Source: Streptomyces cyaneochromogenes (GTDB taxonomy: Bacteria > Actinomycetota > Actinomycetes > Streptomycetales > Streptomycetaceae). From it: a stretch of 64,000 nucleotides of DNA. A program made the translations under genes and the position numbers. The stretch lies in the NCBI RefSeq assembly GCF_003963535.1, contig NZ_CP034539.1, positions 6,696,001 to 6,760,000 on the forward strand, written 5' to 3'. Positions 16,316 through 24,783 of this stretch are shown in pieces; within the stretch, counting starts at the first letter, position 1, and every line of letters begins with the position of its first letter. Under the pieces are notes generated by a model. That model worked only from the letters and a program-made list of their open reading frames with translations. It had not been told where the DNA came from and made no database searches.

Positions 16316-16365
16316 GCTCCCAGAGTCGAGAGACCGATCCGCTCCCAGAGTCGAGAGACCGATCC
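16316..16365. repeat. 25-bp perfect tandem direct repeat
   Basis: The unit GCTCCCAGAGTCGAGAGACC plus GATCC occurs twice in a row (16316-16340 and 16341-16365), inside a 219-bp gene-free region full of GAGAG/TCTCC motifs between the SDR and moaE genes. Copy number should vary between strains. Confidence 0.75.
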
Positions 16366-16496
16366 GAGAGTCCGGGGGGCGCGGCCCGATACGGTGTCGC
16401 GCCCGGCTCGGCCTGTAGGAGGCTCCAAGCAGCACGCGCGTGTGCCGGGCGATGACGCTATTCCCCCTCCTCGCGCGTGTGGGGCACGATGGGACC

Positions 16497-16955
16497 ATGG
16501 CACCGACCAACGATCACCCCGGTGAGCAGGGCGCTCAGGATCCGATCAAGCTCATCGCCATTCGCGAGACGGCCCTCTCCCTGGACGAGGTCTTCCGGGC
16601 CGTCGGGGACGACGCCGCCGGTGGGACCGCGCTGTTCGTGGGGACCGTGCGCAATCACGACGGGGGCGCCGACGTCGACTTGCTCGGGTACTCGTGCCAT
16701 CCCAGCGCCGAGGCCGAGATGCGGCGCATCGCCGAGAAGGTCGTCGCCGAGTACCCGGTGCGGGCGCTCGCGGCCGTGCACCGGGTCGGGGACCTCAAGG
16801 TCGGGGATCTCGCCGTCGTCGTCGCCGTCTCCTGTCCGCACCGCGGCGAGGCCTTCGAAGCGTGCCGGAAGCTGATCGACGATCTCAAGCACGAGGTGCC
16901 CATCTGGAAGCACCAGAAGTTCTCGGACGGCACGGACGAATGGGTCGGCGCGTAG
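16497..16955 (+). CDS. moaE: molybdopterin synthase catalytic subunit MoaE
   Basis: A 152-residue MoaE that with thiocarboxylated MoaD converts precursor Z to molybdopterin. Family features are GGTALFVGTVRNHDGG near residue 42, LGYSCHPSAEAEM, AAVHRVGDLKVGDLAVVVAVSCPHR and the active-site lysine motif VPIWKHQKFSDGTDEWVG at the C-terminus. I start at ATG 16497; the upstream in-frame extension to 16440 is unlikely. No moaD or other molybdenum-cofactor gene is nearby, so MoaD must be supplied from elsewhere in the genome. Confidence 0.92.
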   Translation: MAPTNDHPGEQGAQDPIKLIAIRETALSLDEVFRAVGDDAAGGTALFVGTVRNHDGGADVDLLGYSCHPSAEAEMRRIAEKVVAEYPVRALAAVHRVGDLKVGDLAVVVAVSCPHRGEAFEACRKLIDDLKHEVPIWKHQKFSDGTDEWVGA

Positions 16956-17140
16956 CGCCCTCGGCGAGGTACGCCGGTCGGGTCGAGGGAGGCCCGTTCG
17001 GCGCCTGCTGATTGGGCCGTACGAACCCGTCCACACCACCCCGGTTGCGTAACTGCACCCCTGGCGTGAGCGTTGTCAGTGCCAGTGGTTAATCTGCTGA
17101 TCAGTCAGTTTGCGGTCGCTCATGGGGATGGGAGGACGGC

Positions 17141-17308
17141 ATGGCGGCGCTCGCCTGGTTGCTGATTCCGCTTGTGGCTGCGATCGGCGCCGGTCTGTGG
17201 GGCGGTTGGGCCAACCGGAACCGAAAGGCTCGTGGAGACGGGCCGGAACTCGACGGCTATGCCCGGTTCCGCGAGGCCATGGAGAAGAAGTCCTCCTCGC
17301 GCACATGA
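17141..17308 (+). CDS. small single-pass membrane protein
   Basis: A 55-residue ORF starting at ATG 17141 with GGAGG five bases upstream. Residues 2-22 form a hydrophobic helix (LAWLLIPLVAAIGAGLWGGW) followed by basic residues (NRNRKARG) and a charged amphipathic tail ending EKKSSSRT, so an N-out/C-in single-pass topology is likely. Codon usage matches neighbouring genes. It precedes the PDZ-Lon protease gene by about 107 bp. I recall similar short proteins at this place in other Streptomyces, but know no function. Confidence 0.72.
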   Translation: MAALAWLLIPLVAAIGAGLWGGWANRNRKARGDGPELDGYARFREAMEKKSSSRT

Positions 17309-17362
17309 TCGCGGGGCGGTTCGCGGCCCTGTCGGTCCGCTGCCGACGGTCTTGACGGTTCC

Positions 17363-17393
17363 CTGTCAGGCGGCCCTGACGGGGCGCTGACAG
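17363..17393. promoter_or_regulatory. inverted repeat upstream of the PDZ-Lon gene
   Basis: CTGTCAG (17363-17369) and CTGACAG (17387-17393) are complementary arms with another CTGAC between them, 22 bp before the ATG at 17416. A TTGACG that could be a -35 lies just upstream (17353-17358). An operator is possible but unproven. Confidence 0.35.
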
Positions 17394-17415
17394 AAGGGTC
17401 ACGTACTGTCGTGGC

Positions 17416-18513
17416 ATGCCACGCCGCACCGCGACGATGCTCGCCTCCACCCTGATGCTGATCGCGCTCCTGTGCGCGGGAGTCTTCATCCCCGTGCCGT
17501 ACTCGGAGATGTCCCCGGGGCCGACGGTGAACACCCTCGGCGAGCACGACGGCGAGCCGGTGCTGCAGATCTCCGGGCGCAAGACCTATGCGACGACCGG
17601 GCACCTCAACATGACCACCGTCCGGGTCACCAGCGCCGACTACAAGATGAACCTCGTGGAGGCCGTCTACGGGTGGCTCGCGCATGACAACAAGGTCGTG
17701 CCGCACGACACCCTCTACCCGGACGGCAAGACCGAGGAGCAGTCCACCCAGGAGAACGCCGAGGAGTTCAGCCAGTCCCAGGAGAGCGCCAAGGTCGCCG
17801 CCCTGAAGGCGCTGGACATCCCGGTGCAGAGCTGGGTGATCGTCTCGACCGTGGTGAAGGGCACACCGGCCGAGGGCAAGCTGCACGCCGGTGACGTCAT
17901 CAAGGCCGTCGACGGGACGGCGGTGAAGGAACCCTCGGACGTCGCCGAGCTGGTGACCAAGCACAAGCCCGGCCAGGACGTCGTCTTCACGATCGTGCCG
18001 GCCAAGGAGCAGGCCGCCGCCGAGAAGGAACGCAGGACGCCGACGAAGACAGAGAAGATCACGATCAGGACCGCCCAGTCCGACGACAGCAGCGAGAAGC
18101 GCGCCATCGTCGGGATCTCCGCCGGGACCGACCACACCTTCCCGTTCACCATCGACATCAAGCTCGCCGACGTCGGCGGCCCCAGCGCGGGCCTGATGTT
18201 CTCGCTCGGGCTCTACGACAAGCTCACCCCGGGCAGCCTCACCGGCGGCAAGTTCGTCGCCGGCACCGGCACCATCGACGACGACGGCAAGGTCGGACCC
18301 ATCGGCGGCATCGAGATGAAGACCATCGCCGCGCGCGACAAGGGCGCCCAGTACTTCCTCACGCCCGCCGACAACTGCGCGACGGCCGCCCGGGACGTCC
18401 CCGACGGGCTCACCCTCGTCAAGGTCGACACCATCGACGACGCGCTCGGTGCTCTGAAGGACATCCGCTCCGGTGCCACCGCCGACCTGCCGAAGTGCAC
18501 CACCAAGAGCTGA
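17416..18513 (+). CDS. YlbL-type membrane-anchored PDZ-Lon protease
   Basis: A 365-residue protease. Residues 8-26 are a signal-anchor helix, a PDZ domain spans roughly 140-195 (VVKGTPAEGKLHAGDVIKAVDG), and a Lon-type S16 domain follows with the catalytic Ser in GGPSAGL (S257) and Lys in GGIEMKTIAA (K302). It should act on the outer face of the membrane. The charged insert AKEQAAAEKERRTPTKTEK near 196-214 links the two domains. Start is ATG 17416. It converges with the PPA1309 gene across a 20-bp terminator. Confidence 0.92.
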   Translation: MPRRTATMLASTLMLIALLCAGVFIPVPYSEMSPGPTVNTLGEHDGEPVLQISGRKTYATTGHLNMTTVRVTSADYKMNLVEAVYGWLAHDNKVVPHDTLYPDGKTEEQSTQENAEEFSQSQESAKVAALKALDIPVQSWVIVSTVVKGTPAEGKLHAGDVIKAVDGTAVKEPSDVAELVTKHKPGQDVVFTIVPAKEQAAAEKERRTPTKTEKITIRTAQSDDSSEKRAIVGISAGTDHTFPFTIDIKLADVGGPSAGLMFSLGLYDKLTPGSLTGGKFVAGTGTIDDDGKVGPIGGIEMKTIAARDKGAQYFLTPADNCATAARDVPDGLTLVKVDTIDDALGALKDIRSGATADLPKCTTKS

Positions 18514-18528
18514 GCGGCACGCCTTGAG

Positions 18529-18577
18529 TACGGCAGTGGGGGCGCCCCCCGAGGGGAGGGGCGCCCCCACTGCCGTA
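18529..18577. terminator. bidirectional hairpin terminator
   Basis: A perfect 20-bp stem, arm TACGGCAGTGGGGGCGCCCC at 18529-18548 and its complement at 18558-18577, loop of nine bases, between convergent genes. Confidence 0.85.
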
Positions 18578-18605
18578 CCGAAAGGCTCGGCCGTACCGGA
18601 AGACC

Positions 18606-19148
18606 TCAGTCCTCGAACGTCGCCGCCAGGGCCTCCGCCAGCCCCGGGATCAGGTCCGGGCCGGTGAGAACCTCCGTCGGGGTGTCCTTCTCACGCAGGC
18701 GCACGGCCGACTCCCGGGCGCCGTCGCGCAGTACCGCGACCGTCATACGGACCTCCTGGCGGTCGGGGTGGTCCGCCACCCACTTCGCGAGCTTGCCGCC
18801 GCTCAGGCCCTGCGGGACCTGTGCCTCCGCGGACGGGGGCAGCATCAGGCGTTCGACGGTGAGAGCGCAGCCGACCACCGCGTCGGGCCAGGCGATCGTG
18901 CCCAGGAACTCGTCGAGCGCCTTGCCCGTTGGAAGTTCGTCCTGCTCGATCGGGGTCAGGCCGGAGGACTCCTGCTCGTCCCCCAGTCCGAGCTGGGCGG
19001 CGAGGCCGGGTTCCTGGGCCCGCAGCCGTGCGGTGTCTACGAGGGCGAAAAGGCGGGCGGGCTGGTCCCAGCCGAGGCCGGAGGCGTACTCGTCGATCTC
19101 GAGAACGGCCCGGGTGAGCGGGCTCGCCGCCATGGGAGTGTTGGACAT
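18606..19148 (-). CDS. PPA1309 family conserved protein
   Basis: A 180-residue actinobacterial protein of unknown function. Recognisable stretches are LEIDEYASGLGWDQPARLFALVDT near the N-terminus and GTIAWPDAVVGCALTVERLMLPPSAE in the middle; an acidic end LAEALAATFED closes it. No catalytic motif, signal or membrane segment is visible. ATG 19148 begins MSNTPMAASPLTRAVLE; longer in-frame sequence upstream is probably untranslated. It is divergent from the UPF0182 gene and converges with the PDZ-Lon gene. Confidence 0.82.
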   Translation of the reverse strand: MSNTPMAASPLTRAVLEIDEYASGLGWDQPARLFALVDTARLRAQEPGLAAQLGLGDEQESSGLTPIEQDELPTGKALDEFLGTIAWPDAVVGCALTVERLMLPPSAEAQVPQGLSGGKLAKWVADHPDRQEVRMTVAVLRDGARESAVRLREKDTPTEVLTGPDLIPGLAEALAATFED

Positions 19149-19300
19149 GGTCACAATCCTCTCTCGTTCCTGGCCGGAATCGGGAACTGAGTAAACGGTG
19201 AGTAAGTTGCATAGGTGTGGGCCCACGATCACCGGGGGCCACGGAGGGTCCACGAAGACGCGGGCCTGACGGATCAACAGCGAACCTCGGGGTGCGAACC

Positions 19301-22270
19301 TTGGCTTTCCAGATGCCGGACCGCGGCGGAGGCCCGACCGGGCCACGGATCAGAGTGGGCCGCCCGTCCCGGCGTGTCCGGACGCTGCTCATGACACTGG
19401 GCGTCCTCGCCGTCCTCGGCATGGCCTTCACCATGTTCGCGGGCTTCTGGACGGACTGGCTCTGGTACCGGTCGGTGAACTACTCGTCGGTGTTCACGAC
19501 CACGCTGTGGACGAAGATCGGACTCTTCTTCGTCTTCGGTCTGTTGATGGCCCTCTCGGTCGGCTTCAACATCTGGCTCGCGCACCGGCTGCGTCCGCCG
19601 CTGAGCGCCATGTCGATGGAGCAGCAGAGCCTCGACCGCTACCGCATGGGCATCGCGCCGTACAAGAAGTGGCTGCTGCTCGCGATCACCGCCCTGGTCG
19701 GCCTGATCGCCGGCGCCTCCGCCTCCAGCCAGTGGCGCACCTGGCTGATGTGGGTCAACGGCGTGCCCTTCGGTGAGAAGGACCCGCAGTTCCACCTCGA
19801 CGTCGGCTTCTACGCCTTCGACCTGCCCTGGTACCGGTTCCTGCTCGGCTTCGGCTTCGCCGCCGCGATCCTCTCCGTGATCGCCGCCGCGCTCACCCAC
19901 TACCTGTACGGCGGGCTGCGCATCACCAGCCCGGGCGCGCGCGCCACGGCCGCGGCCACCGGCCATCTGTCGGTCCTCATCGGCATCTTCGTCGCCCTGA
20001 AGGCGGTCGCGTACTGGCTCGACCGGTACGGACTCGCGGTGAAGTCCAGCGACTTCAAGGCGACCGACAACTGGACCGGCCTCAGGTACGTCGACGCCAA
20101 CGCCTATCTGCCGGCCAAGACGATCCTGTTCTGCATCGCCGTCATCTGCGCCCTGCTGTTCTTCGCCACCCTGTGGCGGCGCACCTGGCAGCTGCCCGTC
20201 ATCGGCTTCGGCCTGATGGTGCTCTCGGCGATCCTCATCGGCGGCCTGTACCCGGCGATCGTCCAGAAGTTCCAGGTCCAGCCCAACGAGCAGGCCAAGG
20301 AAGCGCCGTACGTCGACAAGAACCTCAAGGCGACGCGCGAGGCCTACGGCATCGACGGCGCCCAGGTCACCGAGTACCCGGGCACGAGCAAGACCGAGGA
20401 CAAGACCAAGCTGCGCGACGACGTGGATTCCGCGGCGAGTATCCGGATCCTGGACCCGAACATCGTCTCGCCGACGTTCCAGCAGCTCCAGCAGATCAGG
20501 AACTACTACGCGTTCCCGACCAACCTGGACGTCGACCGGTACAGCAAGGACGGAAAGGACCAGGACACCGTCATCGGTCTGCGTGAGATCAACCTCAACG
20601 GCATTCCGAAGCGGAACTGGATCAACGACCACTTCCGTTACACCCACGGCTACGGCGTGGTCGCCGCCGAGGGCACCAACGCCGACTCCCAGGGCCGACC
20701 GGACTTCACCGAGTCCGACCTGCCGTCCAAGGGCGACCTCGGGACGTACGAGCAGCGGGTCTACTACGGCGAGAAGACCACCATGTACTCGATCGTCGGC
20801 GGTCCCCAGAAGGAGATCGACTACTCCGACGACAGCGGTGAGAAGACCTACAGCTACAAGGCCGACAGCGGGGTCAGTCTCTCCAACCCGGTCAACCGGG
20901 CCGCGTACGCGGTGGCGTTCGGCGAGCCGCAGATCCTGTACTCCGGTGCGATCGGCGACGGTTCGCGCATCCTGTACAACCGCACGCCCAAGGAGCGTGT
21001 CGAGGCGGTCGCCCCGTGGCTGACCATCGACGGTGACGCCTACCCGGCGGTCGTGGACGGCCGTATCCAGTGGATCGTCGACGCGTACACGACGACGAAC
21101 GGCTATCCGTACTCCTCCCGCACGACCCTCGGCGACACGACGGCGGACTCGCTGACCGCGACCAACGACCAGCGGGCGGTCGTGGCCCAGCAGAACCAGG
21201 TCAACTACATCCGCAACTCGGTGAAGGCGACCGTCGACGCGTACACCGGCGAGGTCAAGCTCTTCCAGTGGGACACCCAGGACCCGGTCCTGAAGACCTG
21301 GATGAAGGCGTTCCCGGACACGGTGAAGCCGAAGACCGAGATCTCGAAGTCGCTGATGGCCCATCTGCGCTACCCGCAGGACCTGTTCAAGGTCCAGCGC
21401 GAGCTGCTCACCCGCTACCACGTGAAGGACGCGACGACGTTCCTCAGCGGCAGCGAGGTCTGGCAGGTGCCGGACGACCCGACCAACAAGTCGGGCAACG
21501 CGGTCCCGCCGTACTACCTGAGCATGAAGATGCCGGACCAGCAGGCGCAGGCGTTCTCGCTGACGACGACGTTCACGCCCAACGGCCGGGACAACCTCAG
21601 CGCCTTCATGGCCGTGGACGCCGAGGCGGGAACGTCCGACTACGGCAAGATCAGAATTCTGAAACTGCCGACCAACACCACGGTCAACGGACCCAGTCAG
21701 GTCCAGAGCCAGTTCAACTCCGAACAGAACATCGCCGAGACGATCAGGCTGCTGAGAGGCGGCGACTCGGAGGTCGAGTACGGCAACCTGCTGGCCGTTC
21801 CGCTCGACGGCGGACTGCTCTATGTGGAGCCGGTCTACGTCCGCGGTGGCGGGCTCAAGTACCCGCTGCTGCGCAAGGTGTTGGTGTCCTACGGTGGCAC
21901 CACCGCCTTCGAGGACACGCTCGGCGAGGCTCTCAACAAGGTCTTCGGAGCGGAAGGCCCGACCACCGAGCCGCCGGACGAGGGCGACGAGGACGGCGGC
22001 GGTACGACGCCACCGCCCACGTCGACCAACCCGACGGTCCAGGAGGCTCTCGACGACGCCCAGAAGGCCTTCGAGGCCGGCCAGGAAGCCCTGAAGAACG
22101 GCGACTGGGAGGCGTACGGCCGGGCGCAGGAGGACCTCGAGGACGCGCTGAAGCGTGCCGAGGACGCCCAGGCACAGGCGGACAAGACCGGCGGCAGCGG
22201 CAGTGAAGGTGGCAGCAGCCCCAGCCCGAGTTCGAGTCCGAAGCCCAGCAGCAGTCCCACCGGCACCTAG
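19301..22270 (+). CDS. UPF0182 family large membrane protein
   Basis: About 989 residues. Seven or so hydrophobic helices fill the first 340 residues (for example LLMTLGVLAVLGMAFTMFAG and IGLFFVFGLLMALSVGFNIW), followed by a large soluble, presumably extracytoplasmic region (FQQLQQIRNYYAFP, LNGIPKRNWINDHFRYTHGYG, WQVPDDP) and a C-terminal linker rich in acidic residues, a helical segment and a Ser/Pro/Gly tail. Function is unknown. I prefer the TTG at 19301 because GGGGTG lies seven bases upstream; ATG 19313 has no ribosome-binding site. An initiator tRNA gene follows 57 bp downstream. Confidence 0.88.
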   Translation: MAFQMPDRGGGPTGPRIRVGRPSRRVRTLLMTLGVLAVLGMAFTMFAGFWTDWLWYRSVNYSSVFTTTLWTKIGLFFVFGLLMALSVGFNIWLAHRLRPPLSAMSMEQQSLDRYRMGIAPYKKWLLLAITALVGLIAGASASSQWRTWLMWVNGVPFGEKDPQFHLDVGFYAFDLPWYRFLLGFGFAAAILSVIAAALTHYLYGGLRITSPGARATAAATGHLSVLIGIFVALKAVAYWLDRYGLAVKSSDFKATDNWTGLRYVDANAYLPAKTILFCIAVICALLFFATLWRRTWQLPVIGFGLMVLSAILIGGLYPAIVQKFQVQPNEQAKEAPYVDKNLKATREAYGIDGAQVTEYPGTSKTEDKTKLRDDVDSAASIRILDPNIVSPTFQQLQQIRNYYAFPTNLDVDRYSKDGKDQDTVIGLREINLNGIPKRNWINDHFRYTHGYGVVAAEGTNADSQGRPDFTESDLPSKGDLGTYEQRVYYGEKTTMYSIVGGPQKEIDYSDDSGEKTYSYKADSGVSLSNPVNRAAYAVAFGEPQILYSGAIGDGSRILYNRTPKERVEAVAPWLTIDGDAYPAVVDGRIQWIVDAYTTTNGYPYSSRTTLGDTTADSLTATNDQRAVVAQQNQVNYIRNSVKATVDAYTGEVKLFQWDTQDPVLKTWMKAFPDTVKPKTEISKSLMAHLRYPQDLFKVQRELLTRYHVKDATTFLSGSEVWQVPDDPTNKSGNAVPPYYLSMKMPDQQAQAFSLTTTFTPNGRDNLSAFMAVDAEAGTSDYGKIRILKLPTNTTVNGPSQVQSQFNSEQNIAETIRLLRGGDSEVEYGNLLAVPLDGGLLYVEPVYVRGGGLKYPLLRKVLVSYGGTTAFEDTLGEALNKVFGAEGPTTEPPDEGDEDGGGTTPPPTSTNPTVQEALDDAQKAFEAGQEALKNGDWEAYGRAQEDLEDALKRAEDAQAQADKTGGSGSEGGSSPSPSSSPKPSSSPTGT

Positions 22271-22327
22271 GGACGGCGCTTGATCGAATAGCCCACCCCG
22301 CGCCGTGATACGGTTGCCGAACAACGG

Positions 22328-22401
22328 CGCGGGGTGGAGCAGCTCGGTAGCTCGCTGGGCTCATAACCCAGAGGTCGCAGGTTCAAATCCTGTCCCCGCT
22401 A
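22328..22401 (+). tRNA. initiator tRNA-fMet (CAT), copy 1
   Basis: A 74-nt cloverleaf with anticodon CAT at 22362-22364. Two initiator hallmarks are visible: the anticodon stem ends in three consecutive G-C pairs (GGG/CCC), and position 1 (C) is unpaired with position 72 (T). CCA is not encoded; the gene is followed by CTGAAG. A second identical copy is at 24619-24692. Confidence 0.96.
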
Positions 22402-22430
22402 CTGAAGTCGACGAATATTTCGTACGACAG

Positions 22431-22466
22431 CGAAGGCCCGGATCCTCCAGAGGATCCGGGCCTTCG
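22431..22466 (+). terminator. tRNA terminator hairpin
   Basis: A perfect 16-bp stem CGAAGGCCCGGATCCT (22431-22446), CCAG loop, complement 22451-22466, 30 bp after the tRNA. Confidence 0.85.
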
Positions 22467-22629
22467 TGGTGTGCGAACGCATGTGCCGGAGGGCGGGACG
22501 GCCACGCCGCCGTGGGGAGTTGGGGGAACTGTGTTTGACTTGTCTCTCTGTGGGCATGTCGACAAAACGCTGAAGTGACCTCACTGGCTGCGGTATACCA
22601 GGTGTACCCAGGTTGCAGGTGGTGCGACG

Positions 22630-24549
22630 ATGGACGTTATGGGGGACAAGGCAACTCTGTTGGAGACAGGGCGGTTTGTGCAGCCTGCCGACTTTGTGCA
22701 GCCGACGGGCGATTTCGTGCAGCCGACAGGCGGTACATCGCGGCCGGTGAGTGATCTCGTGCAGCCGGAGGGCGACTTCGCCCTCGACCAGCCGGCGGAC
22801 CAGGACGAGGCCGGCGAGGCGATCGAGGAGGCGCGGCAGCGGCTTGCCGCCGAGGCCGGGGACGTCGAGGCGATGAGCGTCCTCGGCGCCATGCTGCTGC
22901 GCCGCGGTGATCTCGACGGAGCCGAGCCTTCGCTGCGTGCCGCCACCGCCGCCGGTGACCGTGCCGCCGCCAACAACCTGGGAGTCCTGCTTCACCAGCG
23001 CGGGTACGCCGACGAGGCCGCCGGATGGTGGCGGATCGCCGCCGTCGCGGGATCGGCCGCGGCCGCGCACGCCCTGGGACGTCATCACCGCGAGCGGGGC
23101 GACGAGCCCGCCGCCGAGTACTGGCTGCGCCAGTCCGCCGAGCAGGGGCACGCGCTGGGCGCCTACGCGCTCGCCGACCTGCTGGAGCACCGCAGCGACG
23201 CCGGGGCCGAGCAGTGGATGCGGGCCGCGGCGGAGCGGGGGCACCGGGAGGCGGCGTACCGGCTGGCGCGCGCGCTCGACCGGCAGGGGACCCGTGCGGG
23301 CGAGGACGTAGCCGACAACGGTGTCGCCGGGAGCGAGCCGGTGCTGGAGGAGGCCGAGCAGTGGTACCGGCAGGCAGCCGCCCGCGGCCACCGCAGGGCC
23401 GCGCTGCACCTCGGCGCGATCCTCGAGAAGCGCGGGGAACTCAAGGAGGCCGGGCGCTGGTATCTGACGTCCGCCAAGGACGGGGAGGCGCGCGCCGCCT
23501 GTGCGCTCGGGTTCCTGCTCAGGGACGCGGGGGACAGCGAGAGTGCCGCCGTGTGGTGGCTGCGGGCCGCCCAGGACGGCGACGGCAACGCCGCGAACGC
23601 GCTGGGCGCGCTGCACGCCGAGCGCGGGGAGACGCAGACCGCCGAGCGGTGGTACCGGGCCGCGATGGACGCCGGTGATGTGAACGGCGCGTACAACCTC
23701 GGGCTGCTCTGCGCCGAGCAGGCGCGCACCGCGCAGGCCGAGCAGTGGTACCGGCGTGCGGCGTACGCCGGACACCGCGAGGCGGCGAACGCGCTGGCGA
23801 TCCTGCTGCTCCAGGTCGGGGACACGACAGGCGCCGAGCCGTGGTTCTCCAAGGCAGCCGAGGCGGGGAGTGTGGACGCCGCGTTCAACCTGGGCATCCT
23901 CTACGCCGGTCGGGGCGAGGAGCGGGCCGCGCTGCGCTGGTACGAGCGTGCCGCTGCCGCCGGACACACGGAGGCGGCACTGCAGGTCGGGATCGCCCGG
24001 CTGCGGGACGGTGACGAGCCCGCGGCGGAGCGGCATCTGCGGTGCGCGGCCGGGGGCGGCAGTGCGGAGGGGGCGTACCGGCTGGCGACGCTGCTCGATG
24101 CCCGGCGGCCGCCGGAGCCCGCGCACGAGCTCGGGGAGACGGTGCACGAGAAGACCGAGTGCGAGGAGTGGTACGAGCGGGCTGCCTCCCAGGGCCACCG
24201 CCGGGCGCAGGTGCGGGTCGGGATGCTGGCCGCCGCCCGGGGTGACGTGGTGGAGGCGGCGCGGTGGTACCGGGAGGCCGCCGAGGCCGGGTCGCGCAAC
24301 GGTGCCTTCAACCTGGGTCTGCTGCTCGCCCGCGAGGGCAGCGAGCCGGAGGCCGCGGTGTGGTGGACACGGGCGGCCGACGCCGGGCACGGGCGGTCGG
24401 CGCTCCGGCTGGCCCTGGTCTACGCGCGTCGCGGGGAGCTGGCCGAGGGGCAGCGCTGGGCCGATCGGGCCGTGACGCTGGGGCCGGCCGAGGTCGCGGA
24501 GCGGGCGGCTCGACTGCGGGACGCCCTGCGCGAGGAGCTCTCGGCATGA
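22630..24549 (+). CDS. Sel1/TPR-repeat protein between two tRNA-fMet genes
   Basis: A 639-residue solenoid protein built from about sixteen Sel1-like repeats of roughly 33-37 residues, each with a pattern such as AEQWYRRAAYAGHREAANAL followed by an acidic turn. Such proteins are adaptor scaffolds. The N-terminus (residues 14-55) carries degenerate repeats of FVQPTGD. No signal peptide or membrane segment, so it is probably cytosolic. ATG 22630 follows AGGTGG. The gene is the only one between two identical initiator tRNA genes in direct orientation. Partners and function are unknown. Confidence 0.85.
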   Translation: MDVMGDKATLLETGRFVQPADFVQPTGDFVQPTGGTSRPVSDLVQPEGDFALDQPADQDEAGEAIEEARQRLAAEAGDVEAMSVLGAMLLRRGDLDGAEPSLRAATAAGDRAAANNLGVLLHQRGYADEAAGWWRIAAVAGSAAAAHALGRHHRERGDEPAAEYWLRQSAEQGHALGAYALADLLEHRSDAGAEQWMRAAAERGHREAAYRLARALDRQGTRAGEDVADNGVAGSEPVLEEAEQWYRQAAARGHRRAALHLGAILEKRGELKEAGRWYLTSAKDGEARAACALGFLLRDAGDSESAAVWWLRAAQDGDGNAANALGALHAERGETQTAERWYRAAMDAGDVNGAYNLGLLCAEQARTAQAEQWYRRAAYAGHREAANALAILLLQVGDTTGAEPWFSKAAEAGSVDAAFNLGILYAGRGEERAALRWYERAAAAGHTEAALQVGIARLRDGDEPAAERHLRCAAGGGSAEGAYRLATLLDARRPPEPAHELGETVHEKTECEEWYERAASQGHRRAQVRVGMLAAARGDVVEAARWYREAAEAGSRNGAFNLGLLLAREGSEPEAAVWWTRAADAGHGRSALRLALVYARRGELAEGQRWADRAVTLGPAEVAERAARLRDALREELSA

Positions 24550-24618
24550 CGCCGCGCCGGCCGCACGACAACTGATTTGCCTCTGTCCTCGTCGTTGACG
24601 TAATGTTCAGTTCACCGA

Positions 24619-24692
24619 CGCGGGGTGGAGCAGCTCGGTAGCTCGCTGGGCTCATAACCCAGAGGTCGCAGGTTCAAATCCTGTCCCCGCTA
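24619..24692 (+). tRNA. initiator tRNA-fMet (CAT), copy 2
   Basis: Identical over 74 nt to the copy at 22328-22401, anticodon CAT at 24653-24655, with the same GGG/CCC anticodon-stem pairs and C1-T72 mismatch, no encoded CCA, and the same CTGAAG after position 73. It lies 69 bp after the Sel1-repeat gene. Confidence 0.96.
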
Positions 24693-24700
24693 CTGAAGAT

Positions 24701-24734
24701 CTAGGGCCGGGATCCGCAAGGATCCCGGCCCTAG
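24701..24734. terminator. tRNA terminator hairpin, bidirectional
   Basis: A perfect 15-bp stem CTAGGGCCGGGATCC (24701-24715), GCAA loop, complement 24720-24734. It follows tRNA copy 2 and also lies just past the end of the convergent ABC substrate-binding gene. Confidence 0.85.
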
Positions 24735-24783
24735 GTGCTTTTCCGGATGAGTCCCGGATGTGGTCCGCCAGCTGAGGGGCTGG

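Noticed and set aside
19274..22324. A 1016-codon ORF on the minus strand opposite the UPF0182 gene
   Set aside because: It is a mirror of high-GC codon bias; the plus strand has membrane helices and family features, the minus strand shows only low-complexity Arg/Val/Gly protein.
22305..22538. 77-codon ORF overlapping tRNA-fMet copy 1
   Set aside because: It covers the tRNA and its terminator and has no protein features.
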